A DNA stretch of 19,781 bases from PBB1 sp031390425. GTDB taxonomy: Bacteria; Pseudomonadota; Gammaproteobacteria; Burkholderiales; Burkholderiaceae_C. Both the position numbers and the translations under genes were made by a program. Below, piece by piece: positions 14,008 to 19,781 of the stretch. Position 1 is the stretch's first letter; each line of letters starts with the position of its first letter. The notes beneath the pieces are model-generated. The model had not been told where the DNA came from. It ran no database searches and worked only from the letters and a program-made list of their open reading frames with translations. Where the stretch lies: NCBI GenBank assembly GCA_031390425.1, contig JANMTL010000044.1, positions 1-19,781 of the forward strand, read 5' to 3'.

Positions 14008-14243
14008 CCCCCCCCGAATCCGGACTGCGGGCGGCCGTCAACCGCAAGGGCTCGTTCCTGCAAACGATGCGGGCCGTGGCGTGGTCGTTTTTCGGCGTGC
14101 GCAAGGCGTCGGATTACGAGAAAGATGTGAGTGAGTTGAACCCGGTGCACGTGGTGATTGCTGGTGTGCTCGGGGCCTTGGTGTTGATTGCGGTGTTGGC
14201 CACCGTGGTGAATTGGGTGTTGTCGAGCGGCGTGGCCGCTTGA
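14004..14243 (+). CDS. DUF2970 single-TM protein
   Basis: This 79-residue protein matches the DUF2970 family of short betaproteobacterial membrane proteins found between ctaG and coxC. The conserved soluble N-terminal part (F-L-Q-T-M-R-A-V-A-W-S-F-F-G-V-R, about residues 18-33, then D-Y-E-K-D) precedes one C-terminal membrane helix (about 49-72). Its ATG overlaps the ctaG stop (ATGA at 14004-14007), so it is translationally coupled to CtaG. Its biochemical role is unknown. Position suggests a part in oxidase assembly, or possibly a minor subunit-like protein comparable to subunit IV, but no sequence similarity was noticed that would prove this. Confidence 0.82.
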   Translation: MTPPESGLRAAVNRKGSFLQTMRAVAWSFFGVRKASDYEKDVSELNPVHVVIAGVLGALVLIAVLATVVNWVLSSGVAA

Positions 14244-14321
14244 CCGTTTGTGGAGGCGACAACGCCGGCGACTGCGTTGCGACCTCGTTTGAAATGTAGA
14301 GATTGAGATTCAGGAGACATC

Positions 14322-15218
14322 ATGTCGGCAGCGACCCCTTCGGCCAGTGCACACAGCGCGGCCCCTTACTACTTCGTTCCAGCGCCGTCCCAGTACCCGG
14401 TGCTGGCGGCGATCGGCTTGTTTCTGATGATTTTCGGAGGCGGCCAGTGGGTCAACGGCGTGAGCTGGGGCAGCTATGTCACGCTGGCCGGCTTGGTCAT
14501 GTGGGCGCTCGTGTTGCAGGGCTGGTTTCGCACCGCCATCGGTGAGAGCGAAAGCGGGCTGTACAACGATCGCATCGATGTCTCGTTCCGCTGGAGCATG
14601 AGTTGGTTCATCTTCTCCGAGGTGATGTTCTTCGGCGCTTTCTTCAGCGCGTTGTGGTGGACCCGCCTGCATGCGGTGCCGAACCTGGGCAGCCTCGAAA
14701 ACGCGGTGCTCTGGCCCGACTTCAAGGCCATCTGGCCGAGCGTGCAGGCGGGCTTCACCGCGTCGCCGGCCGGCATCGTCGAGCCATTCACGACGATGGG
14801 CCCGTGGCCTCTGCCGACCATCAACACAGCGCTGCTGCTGACTTCGGGCGTGACCTTGACGATTGCGCACCACGCGCTGTTGGCTGGCAACCGCGCCAAG
14901 ACCATCGGCTTCATGTGGATCACCTTGCTGCTGGGCTTCACGTTCCTGGGCGTGCAGGGCTACGAGTATTCGCATGCCTACAACGACTTGAACCTCAAGC
15001 TCAGCTCGGGCGTATACGGCTCCACTTTCTACATGCTGACCGGCTTCCACGGATTCCATGTGCTGGTGGGCGCCCTGATGCTGTTGTTCATCACGCTCAG
15101 ACTGCAAAAAGGCCACTTCACGCCGCAGCGACATTTCGGATTCGAAGGCGCTGCGTGGTACTGGCACTTCGTCGACGTGGTCTGGCTCGGTCTGTACATC
15201 GTGGTGTACTGGCTCTGA
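14322..15218 (+). CDS. coxC: Cytochrome c oxidase subunit III
   Basis: This 298-residue seven-helix subunit binds lipids and stabilises oxygen and proton delivery to subunit I. A good ribosome site, AGGAG at 14311-14315, precedes the ATG at 14322. Hallmarks are SWFIFSEVMFFGAFFSALWW (residues 94-113) with the conserved glutamate E100, and GFTFLGVQGYEYSHA. The helix G-F-H-G-F-H-V-L-V-G-A and the terminal W-Y-W-H-F-V-D-V-V-W-L segment complete the family pattern. The N-terminal 15 residues are a flexible extension rich in Ala and Ser. A 78-bp gap separates it from the DUF2970 gene, and a strong terminator lies 23 bp after its stop. Confidence 0.97.
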   Translation: MSAATPSASAHSAAPYYFVPAPSQYPVLAAIGLFLMIFGGGQWVNGVSWGSYVTLAGLVMWALVLQGWFRTAIGESESGLYNDRIDVSFRWSMSWFIFSEVMFFGAFFSALWWTRLHAVPNLGSLENAVLWPDFKAIWPSVQAGFTASPAGIVEPFTTMGPWPLPTINTALLLTSGVTLTIAHHALLAGNRAKTIGFMWITLLLGFTFLGVQGYEYSHAYNDLNLKLSSGVYGSTFYMLTGFHGFHVLVGALMLLFITLRLQKGHFTPQRHFGFEGAAWYWHFVDVVWLGLYIVVYWL

Positions 15219-15241
15219 CGATCGACGCCGGCGCCAGAAAC

Positions 15242-15268
15242 AAAAAAGCCGCGCTCAGCGGCTTTTTT
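15242..15268. terminator. Bidirectional intrinsic terminator between coxC and the DUF2909 gene
   Basis: AAAAAAGCCGC at 15242-15252 pairs perfectly with GCGGCTTTTTT at 15258-15268 around a 5-nt loop GCTCA. The run of six T residues ends the + strand hairpin, and the mirrored A-run gives the same on the - strand. It therefore stops coxC transcription and, from the other side, that of the convergent DUF2909 gene, whose stop codon is 27 bp away. It is the clearest terminator in the window. Confidence 0.92.
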
Positions 15269-15295
15269 GTGGGCGGGTGATGTCGTAGGCGCCGA

Positions 15296-15514
15296 TCAAA
15301 CCCGGGGAATGCCGGTCGGTTGAATCCATCCCATCAGGTAGCTGCCCAGCAGGCACAAGAACAGCAGCACCGACACCCCGACGCGCACCGCCAGCGCCCG
15401 CATCATCGCGTGGGTTTTCGGCTTGCCGTCCCGCCCGTCTTGAACCAAGGACACCCCGGCGTACACCAACGCGCCGATGATGGCTGCGAAAGCGATGCCG
15501 ATGAGGTACTCCAT
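15296..15514 (-). CDS. Twin transmembrane protein (DUF2909 family)
   Basis: This 72-residue protein on the - strand consists of almost nothing but two membrane helices (about residues 3-25 and 45-64), joined by a polar loop rich in Gly, Lys and Arg. It matches the DUF2909/twin-transmembrane family that I recall beside SURF1 genes in Burkholderiales. ATG is at 15512-15514 and TGA at 15296-15298. It is divergent from SURF1 across 51 bp and convergent with coxC, so it is the only - strand gene within the oxidase locus. No metal ligands are evident. The location suggests involvement in oxidase assembly, but the function is unknown. Confidence 0.82.
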   Translation of the reverse strand: MEYLIGIAFAAIIGALVYAGVSLVQDGRDGKPKTHAMMRALAVRVGVSVLLFLCLLGSYLMGWIQPTGIPRV

Positions 15515-15565
15515 GCGACGAGTTTATCCGCGCTTCGCCGACAGACCGGTCAAGCACCCACGCTG

Positions 15566-16324
15566 ATGCCGGTCTCCACCGAAACAACGAACGGATTGCG
15601 CAAGCGCGCGCTCACCGTGCTGGTCGCCACCGTGATCGGTGTGGCAGCCACGGCGCGGCTGGGTGTGTGGCAACTGGATCGGGCTGCGCAGAAGCAAGCC
15701 TTGCAGCGCTCGCTCGACACGCGCGCCTTGTTGCCTGCGCTCGATTCGGCGCTGTTGGCCGACAGCGCCGAAGCGTTGGCTGAACAGCAGGATCGACGCA
15801 CGGTCTTGCGTGGACAGTGGGTGTCGGCGGCCACCGTGTTCCTCGACAACCGGCAGATGGAAGGTCGCGTGGGGTTTTTCGTGGTGACGCCGCTGCGCCT
15901 CGCCGACTCGCCGAAGGCGGTGCTGGTGCAGCGCGGCTGGGTGCCGCGCGATGCGCTGGATCGCAGCAAGCTGCCGGCGATCCCCGACGAGCCGGGCCTG
16001 GTCACGGTCCATGGCCACATCGCCCCGCCGCCCGGCAGGCTGTACGACTTCGCCGCTGCCGCTTCGGGCGTGATCCGCCAGAATCTCGATCTCGGCGCGT
16101 ATGCGCGCGAGTTTTCGCTGCCGCTGAAGCCGCTGTCGGTCGTGCAAGGCGCCGACAGTGCGCCGCAAGATGGTTTGTCGCGGCAGTGGACCCGGCCCGA
16201 TGTCGGGATCCAGAAACACCACGGCTATGCGTTCCAGTGGTTCGCGCTTTGCGCCTTGATGACAGGTCTGTATGTCTGGTTCCAACTCATCCGTCCCCGG
16301 CTCCGATCGCAGCGCCGCGCCTGA
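15566..16324 (+). CDS. SURF1/Shy1 family cytochrome oxidase assembly protein
   Basis: This 252-residue inner-membrane protein belongs to the SURF1 family, which binds heme a and helps insert it into subunit I. It has the family topology: an N-terminal helix (about residues 14-32) leading into LGVWQLDRAAQK (32-43), a periplasmic domain, and a C-terminal helix (about 223-241). Conserved stretches include F-L-D-N-R-Q (92-97), V-L-V-Q-R-G-W-V-P (119-127), and K-H-H-G-Y-A-F-Q-W-F-A-L (217-228), whose histidines are heme-ligand candidates. ATG at 15566 begins just before the first helix; a longer open frame upstream overlaps the DUF2909 gene on the other strand and is rejected. The next gene overlaps its 3' end by 53 bp. 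Confidence 0.93.
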   Translation: MPVSTETTNGLRKRALTVLVATVIGVAATARLGVWQLDRAAQKQALQRSLDTRALLPALDSALLADSAEALAEQQDRRTVLRGQWVSAATVFLDNRQMEGRVGFFVVTPLRLADSPKAVLVQRGWVPRDALDRSKLPAIPDEPGLVTVHGHIAPPPGRLYDFAAAASGVIRQNLDLGAYAREFSLPLKPLSVVQGADSAPQDGLSRQWTRPDVGIQKHHGYAFQWFALCALMTGLYVWFQLIRPRLRSQRRA

Positions 16325-16985
16325 GCCGGCGGTGCCGTTGAGCTTCGCCGTGCATTCGATGCCGCCGCCCGATCTGTCGACCCGCCGCACCGCGTCCGGG
16401 CGGCTCAAGATGCTGATGGTGCTGGCGGTGTGCGCCACGCCGGTCATCGCCTCGTATTTCACCTACTTCGTGGTTCGGCCCGAGGGGCGAACCAACTACA
16501 GCGAGTTCGTGCAACCCCCGCGTGCCTTGCCCGAGGCCTTGCCGCTGCGCAATCTGGCGGGCCAGCCGGTTTCGGCCGCCAGTCTGCACGGGCAATGGCT
16601 GGTCATCGCGGTGGCCAGTGGCGCATGCGATGCTCGCTGCGAGACGCACCTGGTGCTGCAGCGGCAACTGCGCGAGACGCTGGGCAAGGAAAAGGGCCGC
16701 GTCGACAAGGTCTGGATGATTCCCGACGACGTCGCACCGCGTCCCGAGCTGATGCAGGCCATCACGCCGGGACAATCGGCCACCGTGCTGCGCGTGTCGG
16801 CCGCCGCGCTGGCTCAGTGGCTGAGCCCGGCCGACGGACACCAGATCGACGAGCACCTGTACCTGGTCGATCCGATGGGCCAGTGGATGATGCGCACCCC
16901 GGTCGATCCCGACCCGGCCAGGCTGAAAAAAGACCTTGAGCGCCTGCTGCGCGCGTCCGCGTCGTGGGACAACCCCGGCCGATGA
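16272..16985 (+). CDS. SCO-like thioredoxin-fold membrane protein between SURF1 and ctaA
   Basis: This 237-residue protein has an N-terminal membrane helix (about residues 46-66) followed by a periplasmic domain resembling SCO/thioredoxin folds. The domain holds G-A-C119-D-A-R-C123, a C-x3-C spacing as in SCO copper chaperones, and a histidine at H195 in I-D-E-H-L-Y-L-V-D-P, the place where SCO proteins carry their third copper ligand. Similar proteins follow SURF1 in many betaproteobacteria and are usually annotated as hypothetical. ATG at 16272 gives a 53-bp overlap with SURF1 and has an AGG a few bases upstream; ATG at 16359 would give 208 residues and avoid the overlap. Copper binding or thiol reduction of the CuA site is an inference from these residues. 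Confidence 0.78.
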   Translation: MSGSNSSVPGSDRSAAPEPAVPLSFAVHSMPPPDLSTRRTASGRLKMLMVLAVCATPVIASYFTYFVVRPEGRTNYSEFVQPPRALPEALPLRNLAGQPVSAASLHGQWLVIAVASGACDARCETHLVLQRQLRETLGKEKGRVDKVWMIPDDVAPRPELMQAITPGQSATVLRVSAAALAQWLSPADGHQIDEHLYLVDPMGQWMMRTPVDPDPARLKKDLERLLRASASWDNPGR

Positions 16986-17060
16986 CAACGGCGTTTCGGC
17001 GCCACTGGATCGACACCCTGACCGCGCCATCATGAATCGCGACCTCATCAATCCGCCCCG

Positions 17061-18260
17061 ATGAACCCCCCTGCCTACGACCTGGGCCCGGTGCCGACGT
17101 TGGTGCTGGTGGGTGCCCTGCTGGCGCTGCTGCCGGTGCTGTGGGTGGCCTGGCGCCACCGGCGATCGGATGCGTCTGAACGGCGCCGCGCCTTGACGTT
17201 GATCACGCTCTTTTTAACCTTCGACCTGGTGCTGTTCGGTGCTTTCACGCGCCTCACCGATTCGGGGCTCGGCTGTCCGGACTGGCCCGGCTGCTACGGC
17301 AGCGTCAGCCCGCTGGGCGCGGTTGATGCCATCGGTGCGGCGCAGAGCGCGATGCCGAGCGGCCCGGTGACACACGGCAAGGCCTGGATCGAGATGATCC
17401 ACCGCTACCTGGCGACCGGCGCCGGCGCGCTGATCACCTGGCTGGCGGTGACCGCTTGGCTCGATGCGCGCCAGCGCCGCGCGATGCAAGCGGCAAAGCC
17501 GTCGTCGCCACCGCCGCCCCCAGCGCTGTCGCCGTGGTGGCCGACGCTGACCTGGGTGTGGGTCTGCGCGCAAGGCGCTTTCGGCGCGTTGACCGTGACG
17601 ATGAAGCTGTACCCGGCCATCGTCACCCTGCACCTGCTGGGCGGGCTCGGCCTGTTGGCGCTGCTCGCGGTGCAGAGCCAGGCGCTTCGGCCGACGCCGC
17701 AGCCGCTGGCGATGCCGCGTTCCTTGTACTGGGGCACGGCGGCGGTGTTCGCCGTCTGCGTGGTGCAGATCGCGCTCGGCGGCTGGGTCAGCACCAATTA
17801 CGCGGTGCTCGCCTGCAGCGACTTCCCGATGTGCCAGGGCGCGTGGTGGCCGCCGATGGATTTCGAGCACGGCTTCACCGTGGCGCGAGAACTCGGTGTC
17901 GGCAAGGACGGCGGCTACCTGCCGTTTGCCGCGCTCACCGCGATCCACCTGACCCATCGCCTTGGCGCTGCGGTGGTGGTGGTCGCGATCGCCGGGCTGG
18001 TTTGGCGCCTGCGCGCCACAGGTCATCCTGAACTTCGCCGCTGGGCCACGGCGCTGATCGCCGTCATCGCCTGGCAACTGATCAGCGGCTTGAGCAACGT
18101 GGTGCTCGGCTGGCCGCTGTTGGCGGCGGTGGCACACACCGGCGGCGCGGCGGCGCTGGTGATCGTGTTGACGATGCTGCTGGCCCGGGCACAGCGGGTC
18201 CGACCGCAGGGCAGGGCCTCGGCGCTGCCGCGCTCCGGCACGGCGACGCTGGCTTCGTAG
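17061..18260 (+). CDS. ctaA: Heme A synthase (CtaA/COX15)
   Basis: This 399-residue, eight-helix inner-membrane enzyme oxidises the C8 methyl of heme O to the formyl group of heme A. Conserved features are T-R-L-T-D-S-G-L-G-C-P-D-W-P-G-C (residues 63-78, C72 and C78) and W-I-E111-M-I-H114-R. L-H191-L-L-G-G, G-G-W-V-S-T-N-Y-A-V-L-A-C (240-252, with C252 and C258), I-H296-L-T-H-R and H359-T-G-G follow. These glutamate and histidines are heme ligands or active-site residues in the family. The loop after the third helix carries a proline run (residues 150-154). The ATG at 17061 overlaps the stop of a 10-codon frame starting at 17032. The enzyme works directly after CtaB, encoded 19 bp downstream. 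Confidence 0.95.
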   Translation: MNPPAYDLGPVPTLVLVGALLALLPVLWVAWRHRRSDASERRRALTLITLFLTFDLVLFGAFTRLTDSGLGCPDWPGCYGSVSPLGAVDAIGAAQSAMPSGPVTHGKAWIEMIHRYLATGAGALITWLAVTAWLDARQRRAMQAAKPSSPPPPPALSPWWPTLTWVWVCAQGAFGALTVTMKLYPAIVTLHLLGGLGLLALLAVQSQALRPTPQPLAMPRSLYWGTAAVFAVCVVQIALGGWVSTNYAVLACSDFPMCQGAWWPPMDFEHGFTVARELGVGKDGGYLPFAALTAIHLTHRLGAAVVVVAIAGLVWRLRATGHPELRRWATALIAVIAWQLISGLSNVVLGWPLLAAVAHTGGAAALVIVLTMLLARAQRVRPQGRASALPRSGTATLAS

Positions 18261-18279
18261 AATCACAGGCTGGCCTGCC

Positions 18280-19191
18280 ATGACCGAAACCCTCGCTCCC
18301 CCGCTTCCCGTCGCCCGCCGTACGTCGCGCATGAAACAGTTCTATGCGCTGACCAAACCGCGCGTGGTGCAGTTGATCGTGTTTTGCGCCGTCATCGGCA
18401 TGCTGCTGGCGGTGCCCGGCCTACCGGATATCCGGGTCGCGCTGGCGGCCACCGCCGGGATCTGGCTGGTGGCCGGTGCCGCCGCGGCCTTCAACTGTCT
18501 CGTCGAGCAGCACATCGACGCCAAGATGGCGCGCACCGCGTGGCGGCCGACCGCCAGGGGCGACCTCACCAACGCGCAGACGCTGACGTTCTCGGCGGTG
18601 CTGTGCGGACTCGGCAGCGCGCTGCTTTATTTCTGGGTCAATCCGCTGACGATGTGGCTCACGTTTGCCACCTTCGTCGGTTACGCGGTCGTCTACACGG
18701 TGCTGCTCAAGCCCGCCACACCGCAGAACATCGTGATCGGCGGCGCTTCGGGCGCGATGCCGCCGGTGCTCGGCTGGGCCGCGATCCGGGGCGAGGTCGG
18801 CCCCGAGTCGCTGATCCTGTGCCTGATCATCTTCCTGTGGACGCCGCCGCATTTTTGGGCGCTGGCGCTGTACCGCGCCGAGGACTACCGCAAGGCCGGG
18901 CTGCCGATGCTGCCGGTGACGCACGGCGCGGCCTTCACCCAGTTGCATGTGTTCTTGTACACGCTGGTGCTGTTCGCGGCCACCTTGCTGCCGTTCATCT
19001 CGGGCATGAGCGGCGTGATCTACCTGGTGGCTGCGGTGGCACTCGGTGCGGGCTTCACCGGCTACGCGTGGAAGCTGTGGCGCAACTACTCCGACGCGCT
19101 GGCGCGCAAGACCTTCCGTTTCTCGATCTGGCACCTGATGCTGCTGTTTGCGGCGCTGCTGGTCGATCACTACCTGGGGCCGTTGTTGTGA
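18280..19191 (+). CDS. ctaB: Heme O synthase / protoheme IX farnesyltransferase (CtaB/COX10)
   Basis: This 303-residue UbiA-superfamily prenyltransferase attaches a farnesyl group to heme B to make heme O, the substrate of CtaA. The first metal-pyrophosphate site is N72-C-L-V-E-Q-H-I-D80 with A-R-T-A-W-R-P following (84-90). The second is Y-R-A-E-D202-Y-R-K-A-G-L-P-M-L-P. L-W-T-P-P-H-F-W-A-L-A-L (186-197) is another family signature, as is TKPRVVQL (25-32) near the N-terminus. About eight to nine membrane helices can be traced. The ATG at 18280 follows ctaA by 19 bp, and its stop overlaps the GTG of the SCO gene (GTGA), so the heme A and copper assembly genes form one unit. Confidence 0.96.
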   Translation: MTETLAPPLPVARRTSRMKQFYALTKPRVVQLIVFCAVIGMLLAVPGLPDIRVALAATAGIWLVAGAAAAFNCLVEQHIDAKMARTAWRPTARGDLTNAQTLTFSAVLCGLGSALLYFWVNPLTMWLTFATFVGYAVVYTVLLKPATPQNIVIGGASGAMPPVLGWAAIRGEVGPESLILCLIIFLWTPPHFWALALYRAEDYRKAGLPMLPVTHGAAFTQLHVFLYTLVLFAATLLPFISGMSGVIYLVAAVALGAGFTGYAWKLWRNYSDALARKTFRFSIWHLMLLFAALLVDHYLGPLL

Positions 19192-19781
19192 GCCGTTTCT
19201 CGATCTCGTCGCGCCGCCGCCTGCTGCAATGCGCGGCTGCGGTGTCGCTGCTGGTCTTGGCGGGCTGCGATGTGCCCAGCGCAGGCGGCAGTGCAGCGGC
19301 CCAGTTCAAGGGCGTCGACATCACCGGCGCCGAGTACGCCCGCACGCTGTCTCTGACCGACCCGAACGGGCAGCCGCGCACGCTGGCGGAGTTCAAGGGC
19401 AAGGTCACGGTGGTGTTCTTCGGCTTCACCCAGTGTCCCGATGTGTGCCCCACCACGATGGCCGAGCTGGCGCAGGTCAAGGCCGCACTGGGCAAAGACG
19501 CCGACCGGGTGCAAGGCGTCTTCGTGACCGTCGATCCGGAGCGCGACAGCGCGGCGGTGTTGAAGGCTTACATGGCGGGCTTCGACCCCAGCTTCGTCGC
19601 ACTGCGCGGCACGCCAGAGCAAATCGCCGCCGCCGCCAAGGAGTTCAAGGTGTTCTACGCCAAGGTGCCAGGCAAGACCGAAGGCAGCTACAGCGTCGAC
19701 CATACGGCGGGCTCATATGTGTTCGATGCAAGGGGCAAGGTGCGGCTGTTCGTGCGCTACGGCAGCGGCGCGCAGGCGCTG
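19188..19781 (+). CDS. SCO1/SenC/PrrC family copper chaperone, lipoprotein (truncated by window end)
   Basis: The frame from GTG 19188 stays open to the last base, giving 198 residues; the family is only slightly longer, so few residues are missing. SCO proteins load copper onto the CuA site of CoxB or reduce its cysteines. The copper ligands are visible: C83-P-D-V-C87-P and H172 in S-V-D-H-T-A-G-S. The N-terminus has a signal ending in a lipobox L-A-G-C with C27 as the lipidated residue, preceded by S-R-R-R-L-L, which resembles a Tat signal. The V-T-V-D-P-E-R-D segment (113-120) is also typical. The GTG lies in the ctaB stop (GTGA), implying coupled translation at the end of the heme A genes. 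Confidence 0.94.
   Translation, partial: MSRFSISSRRRLLQCAAAVSLLVLAGCDVPSAGGSAAAQFKGVDITGAEYARTLSLTDPNGQPRTLAEFKGKVTVVFFGFTQCPDVCPTTMAELAQVKAALGKDADRVQGVFVTVDPERDSAAVLKAYMAGFDPSFVALRGTPEQIAAAAKEFKVFYAKVPGKTEGSYSVDHTAGSYVFDARGKVRLFVRYGSGAQAL

Noticed and set aside
17214..18332. A 372-codon open frame antisense to ctaA.
   Set aside because: ctaA carries all heme ligands in the + strand frame; the antisense product is an Arg/Gln/His-rich artefact.
1..19781. CRISPR arrays, tRNA or rRNA genes, insertion sequences, phage genes.
   Set aside because: No regularly spaced repeats, no tRNA-like folds, no transposase or integrase motifs were seen on either strand while reading the window.

Overview
The window is a dense, GC-rich stretch of bacterial chromosome. 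Gene order and protein sequence point to a betaproteobacterium of the order Burkholderiales, probably the Rubrivivax/Leptothrix/Sphaerotilus or Comamonadaceae neighbourhood. That placement is inferred from remembered family sequences, not from a search. No rRNA, tRNA, CRISPR array, insertion sequence or prophage gene was seen. Almost every base is coding or a short spacer, and no stretch longer than about 300 bases lacks a gene.

Region 1 (1-4420, + strand) is the end of ruvX, then pyrR, pyrB, a small toxin-antitoxin-like gene pair, a dihydroorotase-family gene, and a plsC-type acyltransferase. ruvX, pyrR and pyrB overlap stop-to-start. The dihydroorotase homologue lacks its zinc-binding histidines, so it looks like the non-catalytic PyrC' partner of aspartate carbamoyltransferase known from Pseudomonas. 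The toxin-antitoxin-like pair sits between pyrB and pyrC' and is the most accessory-looking item in the window.

Region 2 (4436-9680) is a housekeeping patch. It holds gpmA (- strand), then rhodanese, grxC, secB and gpsA (+ strand), then trmL and comF (- strand), and a BioC/NDUFAF5-like methyltransferase (+ strand) divergent from comF across only 20 bp.

Region 3 (about 9677-19781) is a complete aa3/caa3-type cytochrome c oxidase locus. A sigma70-like promoter precedes a DUF2244 membrane protein, coxB (subunit II fused to a cytochrome c domain), coxA, a 37-residue small assembly protein, ctaG (Cox11), a DUF2970 protein and coxC. A strong bidirectional hairpin terminator follows coxC. Then come a DUF2909 twin-transmembrane protein (- strand) and, on the + strand, SURF1, an SCO-like membrane-anchored protein, ctaA (heme A synthase), ctaB (heme O synthase) and an SCO lipoprotein cut off by the window end. 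Together these supply the catalytic subunits, heme A synthesis (ctaB then ctaA), CuB delivery (CtaG), CuA delivery (SCO) and heme insertion (SURF1).

I do not see a clearly new system. The best leads are the toxin-antitoxin pair inside the pyrimidine operon, the active-site-less PyrC', the SCO-like protein paired with SURF1, the small membrane proteins of the oxidase cluster, and the tiny comF/methyltransferase divergent junction.
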